DNA from: Arcobacter sp. | GTDB taxonomy: Bacteria > Campylobacterota > Campylobacteria > Campylobacterales > Arcobacteraceae | DNA length: 17,543 bases | Reading direction: 5' to 3' | Assembly: GCA_016744485.1 (NCBI GenBank) | Contig: JADGEG010000014.1 | Location: forward strand, 1-17,543 | Part shown: positions 7,475 to 15,986 of the stretch, piece after piece | Numbering within the stretch: the stretch's first letter is position 1 | Layout of the letters: each line of letters begins with the position of its first letter | Notes under the pieces: generated by a model | Told to the model about the DNA's origin: nothing | What the model saw: the letters and a program-made list of their open reading frames with translations, nothing else | Databases searched by the model: none | Translations under genes and position numbers: made by a program

Positions 7475-7819
7475 TCAACTGTGTGATTTTTCTGGAACAA
7501 TTCCATTTATATTTACAAATATATCATTATTGTCAACTTTGGATGGATAAATTGAAAGTTTACAATCTGTTGGGTTTATTCCTTTTCCTGTAGATGAATT
7601 AAATTTCCATAAATGTGCCGTACATGTTAAAACACCATCTTCACTTAAATTTCCTTTTTTACTTAGTTTTATTTCTTGATGGGGGCATATATTTTGCACT
7701 ATAACAATTTGTTCATTTGTATGTGCTATAACTAATACTTCTGTACCATTTTTTGTTACAAATGATTTCATTTCACCTTCCCAAACATCATCAAGAGTAC
7801 ATATTTTTTCATAAGCCAT
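7475..7819 (-). CDS. tmoC: Rieske-type [2Fe-2S] ferredoxin of toluene monooxygenase (TmoC)
   Basis: This cytoplasmic Rieske ferredoxin carries electrons from the reductase (TmoF) to the diiron hydroxylase. It has 114 residues, against 112 in T4moC. The cluster ligands are C45-P-H47 and C66-T-A-H69, with two residues more between the pairs than I recall for T4moC. The flanking AHLWKFNSSTGKGINPTDC and the ending GIVPEKSHS are family-typical. The SD is weak (AGAAAG about 9 nt upstream of ATG). It lies 15 bp after tmoB and 22 bp before tmoD. The protein looks intact, yet its reductase is not encoded in this window. Confidence 0.93.
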   Translation of the reverse strand: MAYEKICTLDDVWEGEMKSFVTKNGTEVLVIAHTNEQIVIVQNICPHQEIKLSKKGNLSEDGVLTCTAHLWKFNSSTGKGINPTDCKLSIYPSKVDNNDIFVNINGIVPEKSHS

Positions 7820-7834
7820 ATTATTATATCTTTC

Positions 7835-8095
7835 TTATGTATTACTATAAAAAATTTCTATAGTTTCTGTTGGCAATAAATTTGCATCTTTAACTTTCAT
7901 ATTTCTTGAAAAAAGTTCTCCATTACTATGTCTTTTAATTCTTAAAATTTTATTTTCTTGAGGTAAAACTCTTCTATTTATAGAATGATATGCACATTTT
8001 TTTGCTACTTCATCCATAATATCCTCAGTGTCAACTGGTACTACTTGTATTACAAAATCATTTTCAAATAATGAAAATAATGGAAATGCTGCCAT
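7835..8095 (-). CDS. tmoB: Toluene-4-monooxygenase-type hydroxylase, gamma subunit (TmoB)
   Basis: This is the small gamma subunit of the hydroxylase, with a ubiquitin-like fold, 86 residues (about 84 in known TmoB). Matching stretches include AFPLFSLFENDFVIQVVPVD, AYHSINRRVLPQE and the LPTETIEIFY end. GGATAAAAA precedes the ATG. It lies 16 bp after tmoA and appears complete. Confidence 0.92.
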   Translation of the reverse strand: MAAFPLFSLFENDFVIQVVPVDTEDIMDEVAKKCAYHSINRRVLPQENKILRIKRHSNGELFSRNMKVKDANLLPTETIEIFYSNT

Positions 8096-8111
8096 TTTTT
8101 ATCCTTTTATT

Positions 8112-9599
8112 TTATTTATATTCTTTTGCCCATGCATAATTATGTGCATCTGAACCTATTTCACCTGGTGTCAATCCCATATATGCTAAAGCACCATTTA
8201 AATCTGGTGGTTGAACCATCCCAGCTAAAAATTCATCTACTAATGTCATTGTGTATTTATATCTATTTGGATCTGTTTGAAATGCCCATTTATCGACTTC
8301 AGAATTAAAATGATATAATCTTCCCTCATATTCTAATTGATAATCAATTAATTTATTTTTATCTCTGGTTTTATTTGGTGTTTGAATTAATGGTAAAAAA
8401 CCAAAATTACAAACTACAGGAAGTGTTTCTGGAAGTGTTAAATGTTCTTTATCATTATTAATATTATCAATAATAACATCCCAACACTTGCCATATGTTG
8501 CATTCCAACCTGGATATTTTTCTTCTAACCATTTTCTTTCTTCAATTCCAACTGATCCTGTTGGATTCCAAAACAAAGTAGGTCTCCAAAACCATGAACC
8601 CATATGCATACCATGATGTTTATCAGCAATATCATTAATAAACTCATCCCAATACCAAGGTAAATCAAGTCCTATATCTAAAAGTTGTCTTTCAAATTGT
8701 GAAATTATCCATTCTTCCATAAATTCTTTAAATGATTGTTTTCTATGTTCTAATGGTGTATAATAATCCATAATGGGACCTGTAAGAACAGAAAATAATC
8801 TCCATGCTTTCCATATTGAAATATCAACCATTTGTTGGGCTTCTTCTTTTTTACCATTAGCAATAAGAATTTTTAATGTTGGTCCACCTTGCTGTGCATG
8901 TCTTGATTCATCAGTTTGAATACTTGAAATCAAACTTGCAAATGTATGATCTCCAGTTTCAGCCGCATCAGCTGCTAAACCTAAAAATTGCATATTTGTA
9001 AATCCTGTTTCAAATGAAAAAGTTAACATAATAGAAGTTGCAACTGCATCTCTTGTCATCATAATATCATCAAGAAAATTTTTTGTTGCAACTGCTGCCC
9101 ATTGATTAGTGTGATATGATTTCCATGCCCAATCCCATTGTCTATTTTTATTTGTATATGTGTGAGGAAAATATAATTGATGTTGACCATGTCTATTTTC
9201 ATCTAACATACCATAAGTAGCCATATTTCTATTGCCTGGTGCTTTAGAAAATCTTGCCATTCTAGTTTCTGCTATACTTGCTGCATATTCACCTAAAGCT
9301 ATTCCACCATAATGCAAAATCATAATTGCTTCCCATCCTGGATCAACATTATCCATAAACTTAGACCTTGAAAGAGCAGCCTTTACAGAATAAATACCTG
9401 CATCTTTTTCTCTTTGAGTTCCAACATATTCAGAATATGTAACTTTATATGGTTCATCATAACTATCCCATGTTGATAGAGGAATATTTCTTCCTCCACT
9501 CATTTCTTCTGGAAGTAATTCATCTTCTTTTACATATTTAGGTGTCCAATTTGTAGCTCTTGTTAAATCATACCACTCTTCTCTTTTCATTAAAGACAT
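8112..9599 (-). CDS. tmoA: Toluene-4-monooxygenase-type hydroxylase, diiron alpha subunit (TmoA)
   Basis: This is the catalytic subunit of a toluene/benzene monooxygenase (bacterial multicomponent monooxygenase family), which inserts O2-derived oxygen into the aromatic ring. It has 495 residues, about 500 in the family. The diiron ligands fall at the same numbers as in T4moH: E104, E134, H137, E197, E231 and H234, in GEYAAS, LDENRHGQ, SFETGF and TDESRHAQ. T201 and active-site residues I100, G103, A107, Q141, F196 and F205 also match T4moH as I recall it. This points to a para-type toluene oxidiser that could also convert benzene to phenol and catechol. GGAGTAAAA precedes the ATG. The neighbouring effector is truncated and the reductase is missing, so activity in this strain is uncertain. 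Confidence 0.95.
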   Translation of the reverse strand: MSLMKREEWYDLTRATNWTPKYVKEDELLPEEMSGGRNIPLSTWDSYDEPYKVTYSEYVGTQREKDAGIYSVKAALSRSKFMDNVDPGWEAIMILHYGGIALGEYAASIAETRMARFSKAPGNRNMATYGMLDENRHGQHQLYFPHTYTNKNRQWDWAWKSYHTNQWAAVATKNFLDDIMMTRDAVATSIMLTFSFETGFTNMQFLGLAADAAETGDHTFASLISSIQTDESRHAQQGGPTLKILIANGKKEEAQQMVDISIWKAWRLFSVLTGPIMDYYTPLEHRKQSFKEFMEEWIISQFERQLLDIGLDLPWYWDEFINDIADKHHGMHMGSWFWRPTLFWNPTGSVGIEERKWLEEKYPGWNATYGKCWDVIIDNINNDKEHLTLPETLPVVCNFGFLPLIQTPNKTRDKNKLIDYQLEYEGRLYHFNSEVDKWAFQTDPNRYKYTMTLVDEFLAGMVQPPDLNGALAYMGLTPGEIGSDAHNYAWAKEYK

Positions 9600-9656
9600 T
9601 TTTACTCCTTATTGTAATAATAATATATAAATCGTTTTTTAATCGCTATGTTAAAT

Positions 9657-10476
9657 TTATTCTGAAAAAAAATTAATAAGCATAGTGTTAAATCTATCTT
9701 TATATTCAATTTGAACCCAGTGACCACATTCTTTAAATATATGAAGTTGAGATTTGTTAATTAATTGATTAAGTTTTATTGAATTAGAAAGAGGTATAAT
9801 TTTATCTTCTCTGCCATGTAATATTAAAGTATTATGTTTGATTTGTTTAATATCTTCTTCATTACTATTCATTTTATCTATACTATTTTGCCTAGGTGAT
9901 GGAAATATTGAAGAAAATGACTCTTGAAAACCAGTTCTAATACTAGCTTCATATCTTAGTTTGATTAATTCATTTGTGACTAAACTTTTATTATAAGTAA
10001 ACATGTTTAATAAAATTTCCATATTTTTTAAACTAGGTTTATATCCCCATACTTTATTTAATCCTTTAGTTAAAGTATGAGAAACAACCTATGGAACCCA
10101 TTAAAGCCATTTTATTAAATCTATTAGGATGTTTAATAACTAAAGCAATAGCAATAGCTCCACCAAATGAATTCCCAACAAGATTTGTTTTTTTTATTTT
10201 TAAAGCATCCATTAAATCTATTATTTGTTTAACCCAAGTATCAATATTATACACAATATTTTTTGGTTTATTTGTATAGCCAAAACCTACCATATCAGGA
10301 GCAATAACCCTAAATTTTTTAGCTATTTCGGGCATAGTTAATTTCCAATTTGCAAATGCTTAAACACCAGGTCCTGAACCATGTATAAATAATATACTTT
10401 CACCCATTCCTAAATCATGATAGTTAGTATTAAAAGATCCTGTTTTTATACTATTTTTTATCTCTAAATTTGATAT
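9657..10476 (-). pseudogene. xylF: Broken meta-cleavage product hydrolase (XylF/DmpD/TodF type)
   Basis: This is an alpha/beta-hydrolase that would cleave the ketone ring-fission products of 3-substituted catechols. Restored, it would have about 272 residues (family about 276-283) and keeps its triad: Ser in GNSFGG, Asp in HGREDKIIPL and His in ECGHW. Three lesions are visible. First, the codon 7 nt after AGGA is ATA (10474-10476), with no ATG there. Second, an in-frame TAA at 10360-10362 follows HGSGPGV. Third, one extra T at about 10086-10087 shifts the frame: GSIG should continue VSHTLTKGLNKVWGYKPS but instead ends at a stop. The remaining pieces appear as two unrelated-looking short ORFs. 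It lies 22 bp after xylI and 57 bp before tmoA. Multiple lesions argue for true decay rather than one sequencing error; the intact triad suggests it is recent. Confidence 0.88.
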
Positions 10477-10498
10477 AATAATTTCCTATTTTATTATT

Positions 10499-10520
10499 TT
10501 ATACAAATCTCATATTTAAA
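10499..10520 (-). repeat. 22-bp direct repeat, copy 2 (end of the decarboxylase gene)
   Basis: This stretch is identical to 6141-6162 and is the native last codons (LNMRFV-stop) of the decarboxylase gene. The two copies bracket the hydrolase pseudogene plus tmoABCDE (about 4.36 kb), so recombination between them would remove exactly the upper-pathway module. Confidence 0.75.
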
Positions 10521-11287
10521 GATCCTAAGTCTTGAAAAGCAACATTTACACTATCCCCTTTTTTTACACTAACAGCAGCTGTAATTGCACCTGATAATAT
10601 AAATGTACCAGCTTTTAAAATTTCCCCTCTTTTACTTAACATATTTGCTAACATTGCAATTGAAGTTGCAGGGTTTCCTAAAACAGCGGCAGCTGCTCCT
10701 AATTGTACGATTTCTCCATTAATTCTCATAACAACACCTAATGTTTTTAAATCTACATCTTGTATTTTTCTCATTCTTCCACCACTTACATATCTTGAAG
10801 ATGAAGAATTATCAGCAATTACGGATTTTAAATCAAACTTAAAATTTGTATATCTTGAATCTATTATCTCAACAGCAGGAAGTATAAAATCAGTAGCTGA
10901 TAATACATCACCAATATGACAACCTGGTCCCTTTAAATCATGTTTTAATACAAATGCAATTTCTGCTTCAACTTTAGGGTGAATTAATTCATCTATTTTT
11001 ATATTTGCTCCATCTTCTAAGCTAAAATAATCTGCTAAATATCCATAACAAGGGTTAGAAACTCCCATTTGCTTCATTTTAGCTTGAGATGTTAAGCCCA
11101 TTTTCATTCCTACTATTTTTGTACCTCTCTTTTCTTTATTTTCCCTTGCTTTCCATTGAATATTATAAGCATCTTCATATGTCATATTTGGATATTCATC
11201 TGTTATTTTTGTGATTTCATAATTGTCAACTTCAGCATATTCACAATACTTTGCTAAAGTTTCTATTGTTTTTTCATCTAAAGCCAT
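10499..11287 (-). CDS. xylI: 4-oxalocrotonate (2-oxo-3-hexenedioate) decarboxylase
   Basis: XylI/DmpH removes CO2 from 2-oxo-3-hexenedioate to give 2-hydroxypenta-2,4-dienoate, normally in a complex with the hydratase. It has 262 residues (about 264 in DmpH). It is distinguished from the paralogous hydratase by KIVGMKMGLTSQAKMKQMGV, YGYLADYFS, HPKVEAEIAFV, VEIIDSRYTNFKFDL and LGSLNMRFV at the end. The acidic residues of the family's metal site in HPKVEAEIAF are present. Its ATG overlaps the aldolase stop by one base (TAATG). Its substrate would come from 4-oxalocrotonate tautomerase, which is not encoded here. Its last 22 bp are duplicated at 6141-6162. Confidence 0.93.
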   Translation of the reverse strand: MALDEKTIETLAKYCEYAEVDNYEITKITDEYPNMTYEDAYNIQWKARENKEKRGTKIVGMKMGLTSQAKMKQMGVSNPCYGYLADYFSLEDGANIKIDELIHPKVEAEIAFVLKHDLKGPGCHIGDVLSATDFILPAVEIIDSRYTNFKFDLKSVIADNSSSSRYVSGGRMRKIQDVDLKTLGVVMRINGEIVQLGAAAAVLGNPATSIAMLANMLSKRGEILKAGTFILSGAITAAVSVKKGDSVNVAFQDLGSLNMRFV

Positions 11288-12315
11288 TATATTAATCCTC
11301 TTTGTTTCGCCATATCTAAAGCTAAATCTTCTATCATATCTTCTTGCCCACCAACAGTTTTTCGCCGTCCTAATTCTTCTAGAATAGTTCTTGTATCTAT
11401 TCCATATTTAAGCTCAGCCCTTCTTGCAAAAAGTAAAAATGATGAATAAACACCTGCATAACCTAAAGTTAAAGAATCTCTTGAAATTCTTGTAGGTTTT
11501 CCCATAATAGGAAGTGCTATATCTTCTGCTGCATCTTCAATTTTATTTAAATTAATTCCTGTTTTTACACCCATTCTATTTAAAACAGCTACTAAAACTT
11601 CTAAAGGAGTATTACCTGCACCTGCTCCAAATCCTGCTAAAGATGCATCAATTCGTGTTGCTCCTGCTTCAATTGCTGCTAAAGAATTTGCAACTCCCAT
11701 TGCCATATTATGATGCCCATGAAAGCCTAATTCAATATCATTTCCAAATTCTTTTTTTAAAGCATTAATTCTTAAACTAACCATATCAGGCAACATATAA
11801 CCAGCTGAATCAGTTATATATATACAATTTGCACCGTATGAAACCATCTTTTTAGCTTCTTGTACAAGTTTTTTTTCATTTGCCATATGTGCCATCATTA
11901 AAAAACCAACTGTATCTAAACTCATTTCTTTGGCTTTATTTATATGTTGAGCTGAACAATCTGCTTCTGTACAATGAGTAGCAACTCTTACAGTTGAAAT
12001 ACCATGTTCTTTAGCACTTATTAAATCGTCAACTATTCCAATACCAGGAAGTAATAAGGCTGAAATTTTTGCTTGTTTCATATTCGGTACAACTGCATCT
12101 AACCATTCTTCATTATTATGTGAACCAAAACCATAATTAAGTGAACTTCCACCTAAACCATCTCCATGTGTAACTTCAATCATAGGCACACCAGCTTCAT
12201 CCATAGCTTGAGACATTTCTTTCATTTGTTTTAATGTAAATTGATGTCTAATTGAGTGCATACCATCTCTTAATGACATATCATGAATAGTAACTTGTTT
12301 ACCTTTTAAATCCAT
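11287..12315 (-). CDS. xylK: 4-hydroxy-2-oxovalerate aldolase
   Basis: XylK/DmpG splits 4-hydroxy-2-oxovalerate into pyruvate and acetaldehyde and channels the acetaldehyde to its partner dehydrogenase. It has 342 residues, typical for the family. The DRE-TIM-type motif SLRDGMH places R16, D17 and catalytic H20. The divalent-metal ligands are D17 with H199 and H201 in [11 protein letters not shown], and the tyrosine-containing LGYAGVYSS (Y286/Y290) resembles the proton-transfer region of DmpG. It starts 2 bp after the stop of the dehydrogenase gene, which fits the known obligate complex. All key residues are present. Confidence 0.95.
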   Translation of the reverse strand: MDLKGKQVTIHDMSLRDGMHSIRHQFTLKQMKEMSQAMDEAGVPMIEVTHGDGLGGSSLNYGFGSHNNEEWLDAVVPNMKQAKISALLLPGIGIVDDLISAKEHGISTVRVATHCTEADCSAQHINKAKEMSLDTVGFLMMAHMANEKKLVQEAKKMVSYGANCIYITDSAGYMLPDMVSLRINALKKEFGNDIELGFHGHHNMAMGVANSLAAIEAGATRIDASLAGFGAGAGNTPLEVLVAVLNRMGVKTGINLNKIEDAAEDIALPIMGKPTRISRDSLTLGYAGVYSSFLLFARRAELKYGIDTRTILEELGRRKTVGGQEDMIEDLALDMAKQRGLI

Positions 12316-12317
12316 AA

Positions 12318-13214
12318 CTATGCTCCTTTGTTCTGTTGATTAATTAATTTTTCAGCCATTTGTTCTGCTATATTTGTAGCTGCTGCTGTAATGATGTCAA
12401 GATTCCCTGCATATTTAGGTAAATAATCTCCTAAGCCTTCAACTTCTAACCAAATTGATATTTTATTTCCATCAAAAATTGGTCCATTTTTAAGTGTATA
12501 TCCTGGTACAAATTTTTGAACTTCTTTTATCATTTTATGAACAGACTGCGTAATTTTTTCTTTCTTTGGTTCATCAGAAGTTAAACAATGAATTGTATCT
12601 CTCATCATTAAAGGAGGTTCTGCAGGATTTAGAATAATAATAGCTTTCCCTTTTTTTGCTCCACCAATTTGTTCAATTCCAAGTTTTGTAGTTTGAGTAA
12701 ACTCATCAATATTAGCCCTTGTTCCAGGACCTGCTGATTTTGAAGCTGCAGTTGCTATAATCTCTGCATATTGAACTTCTTGCACGGATGATACAGCTGC
12801 AATCATAGGAATAGTAGCTTGTCCACCACATGTAACCATATTTACATTTTGAACATCATTTTTAAGTAACTCTTCCATATTAACAGAAGGCACACAAAAA
12901 GGACCAATGGCAGCTGGTGTTAAGTCAATCACCATTACACCTAAGTCTTTTAATTTTCTATTATTCTCACCATGAACATATGCAGATGTAGCATCAAAAG
13001 CTATAAGAACCTCATCTTTTTTTATATGCTCCAACAATCCATCAACACCTTTTGAAGTAGTTTTCATGCCTTCTTTTTTAGCTCTTAACAAACCATCAGA
13101 AGCAGGGTCAATCCCTACCATCCATAATGGATTTAAGATTTTACTTCTTTGAAGTTTATACATCAAATCTGTTCCAATATTTCCAGACCCAATTAATGCA
13201 CAATTAATTTTCAT
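12318..13214 (-). CDS. xylQ: Acetaldehyde dehydrogenase (acylating)
   Basis: XylQ/DmpF oxidises the acetaldehyde released by the aldolase to acetyl-CoA with NAD+ and CoA. It has 298 residues, slightly shorter than the roughly 307-312 of Pseudomonas homologues. The N-terminal Rossmann motif is [16 protein letters not shown]. The catalytic cysteine is C129 in [13 protein letters not shown]. The C-terminal region [20 protein letters not shown] belongs to the aldolase interface in this family. The ATG is preceded by AAGGAAGAA. It lies 48 bp after xylJ and 2 bp before xylK. No defect is visible. Confidence 0.95.
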   Translation of the reverse strand: MKINCALIGSGNIGTDLMYKLQRSKILNPLWMVGIDPASDGLLRAKKEGMKTTSKGVDGLLEHIKKDEVLIAFDATSAYVHGENNRKLKDLGVMVIDLTPAAIGPFCVPSVNMEELLKNDVQNVNMVTCGGQATIPMIAAVSSVQEVQYAEIIATAASKSAGPGTRANIDEFTQTTKLGIEQIGGAKKGKAIIILNPAEPPLMMRDTIHCLTSDEPKKEKITQSVHKMIKEVQKFVPGYTLKNGPIFDGNKISIWLEVEGLGDYLPKYAGNLDIITAAATNIAEQMAEKLINQQNKGA

Positions 13215-13262
13215 ATTTCTTCCTTAAAAATAGTTCCTATTTGGAAAGAACCTTTTATTCTT

Positions 13263-14057
13263 TTATACAAATCTAACAGAAGCAGAACCAATTCCACCTA
13301 TATTAATAGTCATATTATCACCTGTTTTAATAGTAACCATAGCACATAAAGCACCTGATAAAATAACCTCACCAGCTTTGAGTCCCACACCTAGCTTTCC
13401 TAAAGTATTTGCTAACCAAACAACAGCATTAACGGGGCTTCCAAGGGCAGCAGCACCTGCTCCTGTATGTAATAATTCCCCATTACACTCTAAAGTTAAA
13501 CCACAAGTTGTTAAATCAACATCAAAAGGACTTACACCTTGTCCACCAAATACAATATATCCACACGAAGCATTATCTGCAACTGTATCTTGAACTTTTA
13601 TTTTCCAATCTTGAATTCTAGAATCAACAATTTCAAAACAAGGCATTACAAATTTTGTTGCTCTTAATACATCAGCACTTGTAATTCCAGGTCCTTTTAA
13701 ATCTTCTTTTAAAACAAAAGCGATTTCACCTTCAGCTTTAGCTTGAATCATCTTATTTGTTACATCAATTTCATCACCATCAGAATGAATCATATCTGAT
13801 AATAAATATCCAAAGTCAGGTTGATGAACACCTAACATATCCATAACCACCTTTGAAGTTACTCCTATCTTTTTCCCAATAATTTTTACACCATCATCTT
13901 TTATTCTTCTTTTAATGAATATATCTTGAATTGCATATGCATCTTCAATTGTGATATTTGCTTCTCTTGAAGTAATGGGTTCAATTGTACTATTTGCTTT
14001 TAAAGCTTCATATAATTCATTTCCATATTTGTTTATTTTTTCATTAGTCATTGACAT
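13263..14057 (-). CDS. xylJ: 2-hydroxypenta-2,4-dienoate (2-oxopent-4-enoate) hydratase
   Basis: XylJ/DmpE adds water to 2-hydroxypenta-2,4-dienoate to give 4-hydroxy-2-oxovalerate. It has 264 residues. Assignment over the paralogous decarboxylase rests on IGKKIGVTSKVVMDMLGVHQ, PDFGYLLSDM, DSRIQDWKIKVQDTVADNAS and the ending IGGIGSASVRFV, all hydratase-specific in DmpE. The metal-binding acidic residues in AKAEGEIAFV are present. AGGAT lies 6 nt before the ATG. It follows xylG by 14 bp. It is the convergence point of both meta branches, so it is needed even with the hydrolase lost. Confidence 0.94.
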   Translation of the reverse strand: MSMTNEKINKYGNELYEALKANSTIEPITSREANITIEDAYAIQDIFIKRRIKDDGVKIIGKKIGVTSKVVMDMLGVHQPDFGYLLSDMIHSDGDEIDVTNKMIQAKAEGEIAFVLKEDLKGPGITSADVLRATKFVMPCFEIVDSRIQDWKIKVQDTVADNASCGYIVFGGQGVSPFDVDLTTCGLTLECNGELLHTGAGAAALGSPVNAVVWLANTLGKLGVGLKAGEVILSGALCAMVTIKTGDNMTINIGGIGSASVRFV

Positions 14058-14071
14058 AAGTTAATCCTATT

Positions 14072-15532
14072 TTACATTTTTATACAAATATTTTTAAGTT
14101 CAGTATAAAATTCTAAAGAATGATGACCACCTTCACGACCTATTCCTGAACCTTTCATACCACCAAAAGGAGTTCGTAAATCTCTTAGAAACCAAGAGTT
14201 AACCCACACAATTCCTGAATCAATTTTAGATGCAACTCTATGAGCTTTGTCTAAATCTTGTGTAAAAACTGTAGATGCCAAACCATACTGTGTATCATTT
14301 GCCATTTTTATTACTTCTTCTTCTGTATCAAAAGGTGCAATATGACAACAAGGTCCAAATACTTCTTCTTTAACTACAGTTGCTGTTTCACTAAGACCTG
14401 TCCATATAGTTGGTTCTACAAAAAATCCATTTTTAAGCTTAGCTTCCATTTTTGGAACTCCTCCACCTAAAATAATATTTGCACCTTCTTTTTTAGCAAT
14501 ATCATAATATTCTAAAACTTTATCTCTATGAACTGCACTTACAACAGGCCCCATATCAACAGATTCATCGTTATAAACACCCACTTTTAGTTTTTGAGCT
14601 GATATTTTTAATTTTGCTACAAATTCATCAAAAATTGGTCTTTGTACATATACTCTTTCTGTTCCTAAACATACTTGTCCAGAATTTGCAAAAACAGATC
14701 TAGTAGTTTCAGAAATAGCCTTTTGTATATCACAATCAGCAAAAATAATTGCAGGATTTTTACCACCTAGCTCTAATGAAATATCTCTTACTCCATTTGA
14801 ACAAGCTTTCATAATTATTTCACCAGTTTTTGTTTCACCTGTAAATGTTAGTGCATCAACATCTTTATGTTCAGTAAGTAAATTACCTGTGATTGATCCT
14901 CTTCCTTGTACAACATTATAAACACCAGGAGGAACTCCAACTTTAGACATAACTTCACCTAAAAGTGATGTTGTTGTAGGAGTTACTTGAGATGGTTTTA
15001 CTACAACTGTATTTCCACAAGCAAGTGCAGGTCCAACTTTCCAAGTCATTAATAACAATGGTAAATTCCAAGGAGAAATAACTCCAATGACACCTTTAGG
15101 CTGTCGCATTGAATAGTTCATTGCTATTTTTCCATCTGGAGTGTCCATTCTATATGCTTCATCAGCTATACTTTTCATCGTATCAGCAAAAACTTTGAAA
15201 TTTGCAGCTCCTCTTGGAATGTCAATATTTCTAGCAATTGAATATGGTTTTCCTGTATCTAAACATTCTGCTTCTAAAAAATCATCAAATCTTCTATCCA
15301 TTTCATTTGCAATTTCATACATTAAAGCTATTCTATCATTTAGCTTCATTTTTCCCCACTCATCTGTCAATGCAACTTTTGCAGCAGAAACTGCTGCATT
15401 TACTTCAGCTTCTCGCCCCTGTGCTACTTTTGAAATTAACTCAGCATTTGCTGGATTAAAGTTATCAAAAAACTCTTTACATTGTGAGTCTATAAATTGT
15501 CCGTTTATATAGTGTTGTACTTTTCTTATCAT
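14072..15532 (-). CDS. xylG: 2-hydroxymuconic semialdehyde dehydrogenase
   Basis: XylG/DmpC is an NAD+-dependent aldehyde dehydrogenase that oxidises the aldehyde ring-fission product to 2-hydroxymuconate. I choose the second of two adjacent ATGs (15532, not 15535) because AGGA then lies 6 nt rather than 3 nt upstream and the length becomes 486, equal to DmpC. Counting from this start, the oxyanion Asn is N156 in SPWNLPL, the general base is E254 in LELGGKN and the nucleophile is C288 in SGQVCLGTERVY. Stretches such as DIPRGAANFKVFAD and SWFLRDLRTPFGGMKGSGI are nearly diagnostic for this enzyme. With the hydrolase broken it is the only intact branch here for ring-fission products. Confidence 0.95.
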   Translation of the reverse strand: MIRKVQHYINGQFIDSQCKEFFDNFNPANAELISKVAQGREAEVNAAVSAAKVALTDEWGKMKLNDRIALMYEIANEMDRRFDDFLEAECLDTGKPYSIARNIDIPRGAANFKVFADTMKSIADEAYRMDTPDGKIAMNYSMRQPKGVIGVISPWNLPLLLMTWKVGPALACGNTVVVKPSQVTPTTTSLLGEVMSKVGVPPGVYNVVQGRGSITGNLLTEHKDVDALTFTGETKTGEIIMKACSNGVRDISLELGGKNPAIIFADCDIQKAISETTRSVFANSGQVCLGTERVYVQRPIFDEFVAKLKISAQKLKVGVYNDESVDMGPVVSAVHRDKVLEYYDIAKKEGANIILGGGVPKMEAKLKNGFFVEPTIWTGLSETATVVKEEVFGPCCHIAPFDTEEEVIKMANDTQYGLASTVFTQDLDKAHRVASKIDSGIVWVNSWFLRDLRTPFGGMKGSGIGREGGHHSLEFYTELKNICIKM

Positions 15533-15552
15533 CATTTTTCCTATTTAATACT

Positions 15553-15978
15553 TCATTTTAGATTTAGTTTATTAATTCCTGTTTGTGCACAAAGAATATC
15601 TTCTTCTTCACTTCCACCTGAAACACCAATGGCTCCTATGGTTTCTTTATTTATTAAAATAGGAAGTCCACCACCAAAGGGTATTAGTCTATGCCTATTT
15701 GAAAATCCTTGCTCTAAATGTTTTTTTTCTTTAAAAACATTTGTCCATGTATTTGAACTAAATTTAAAACTGGCACTTGTATATGCTTTATCTTTTGCTA
15801 TATTTATAGAATGAATATACGAATTATTCATTCTTAAAAAAGCTAGTTCCAAACCAGCATTATCACAAACACTAACAGCAATTCTTATATTTAATTCATC
15901 AGCTTTTTTAATGGCTTCTTTACAAGCTATTAATGCTGCTTTTAAAGAAATGTTTGTATTATTTATTATCATACTCAT
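15553..15978 (-). CDS. GlcG/HbpS-family protein in the meta-cleavage operon
   Basis: This is a 141-residue protein of the GlcG/HbpS (DUF336) family, recognised by the helix AALIACKEAIKKADEL, the strand IRIAVSVCDNAGLELAFLRM, the glycine-rich loop FGGGLPILI and the end GAIGVSGGSEEEDILCAQTG. Some members bind haem or act near oxidative or aromatic pathways, but a reaction is not established for most, so I do not assign one. It has no signal peptide and is presumably cytoplasmic. It sits 8 bp after xylE and 17-20 bp before xylG, so it is co-transcribed. Members of this family recur in catechol and aromatic operons, which hints at an accessory role with unstable ring-fission intermediates (inference). 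The start context is weak; M3 is an alternative. Confidence 0.8.
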   Translation of the reverse strand: MSMIINNTNISLKAALIACKEAIKKADELNIRIAVSVCDNAGLELAFLRMNNSYIHSINIAKDKAYTSASFKFSSNTWTNVFKEKKHLEQGFSNRHRLIPFGGGLPILINKETIGAIGVSGGSEEEDILCAQTGINKLNLK

Positions 15979-15986
15979 ATTAAATC

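Noticed and set aside
10066..10335. Treating the two short minus-strand ORFs (9657-10022 and 10066-10335) as separate small genes
   Set aside because: They are consecutive pieces of one alpha/beta-hydrolase; removing one T and one stop codon restores a single family-length protein.
13263..13274. Shared TTATACAAATCT at the end of xylJ as a third copy of the direct repeat
   Set aside because: Only about 12 bp match, and this is explained by homologous gene ends (both proteins end in RFV), unlike the 22-bp xylI match.
15141..15512. 123-aa + strand ORF opposite xylG
   Set aside because: It is an antisense shadow of a strongly conserved aldehyde dehydrogenase, with no RBS and no recognisable protein pattern. 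The same holds for + strand ORFs at 13378-13593, 14258-14470, 15238-15459, 15497-15814, 16619-16840 and 16833-17159.
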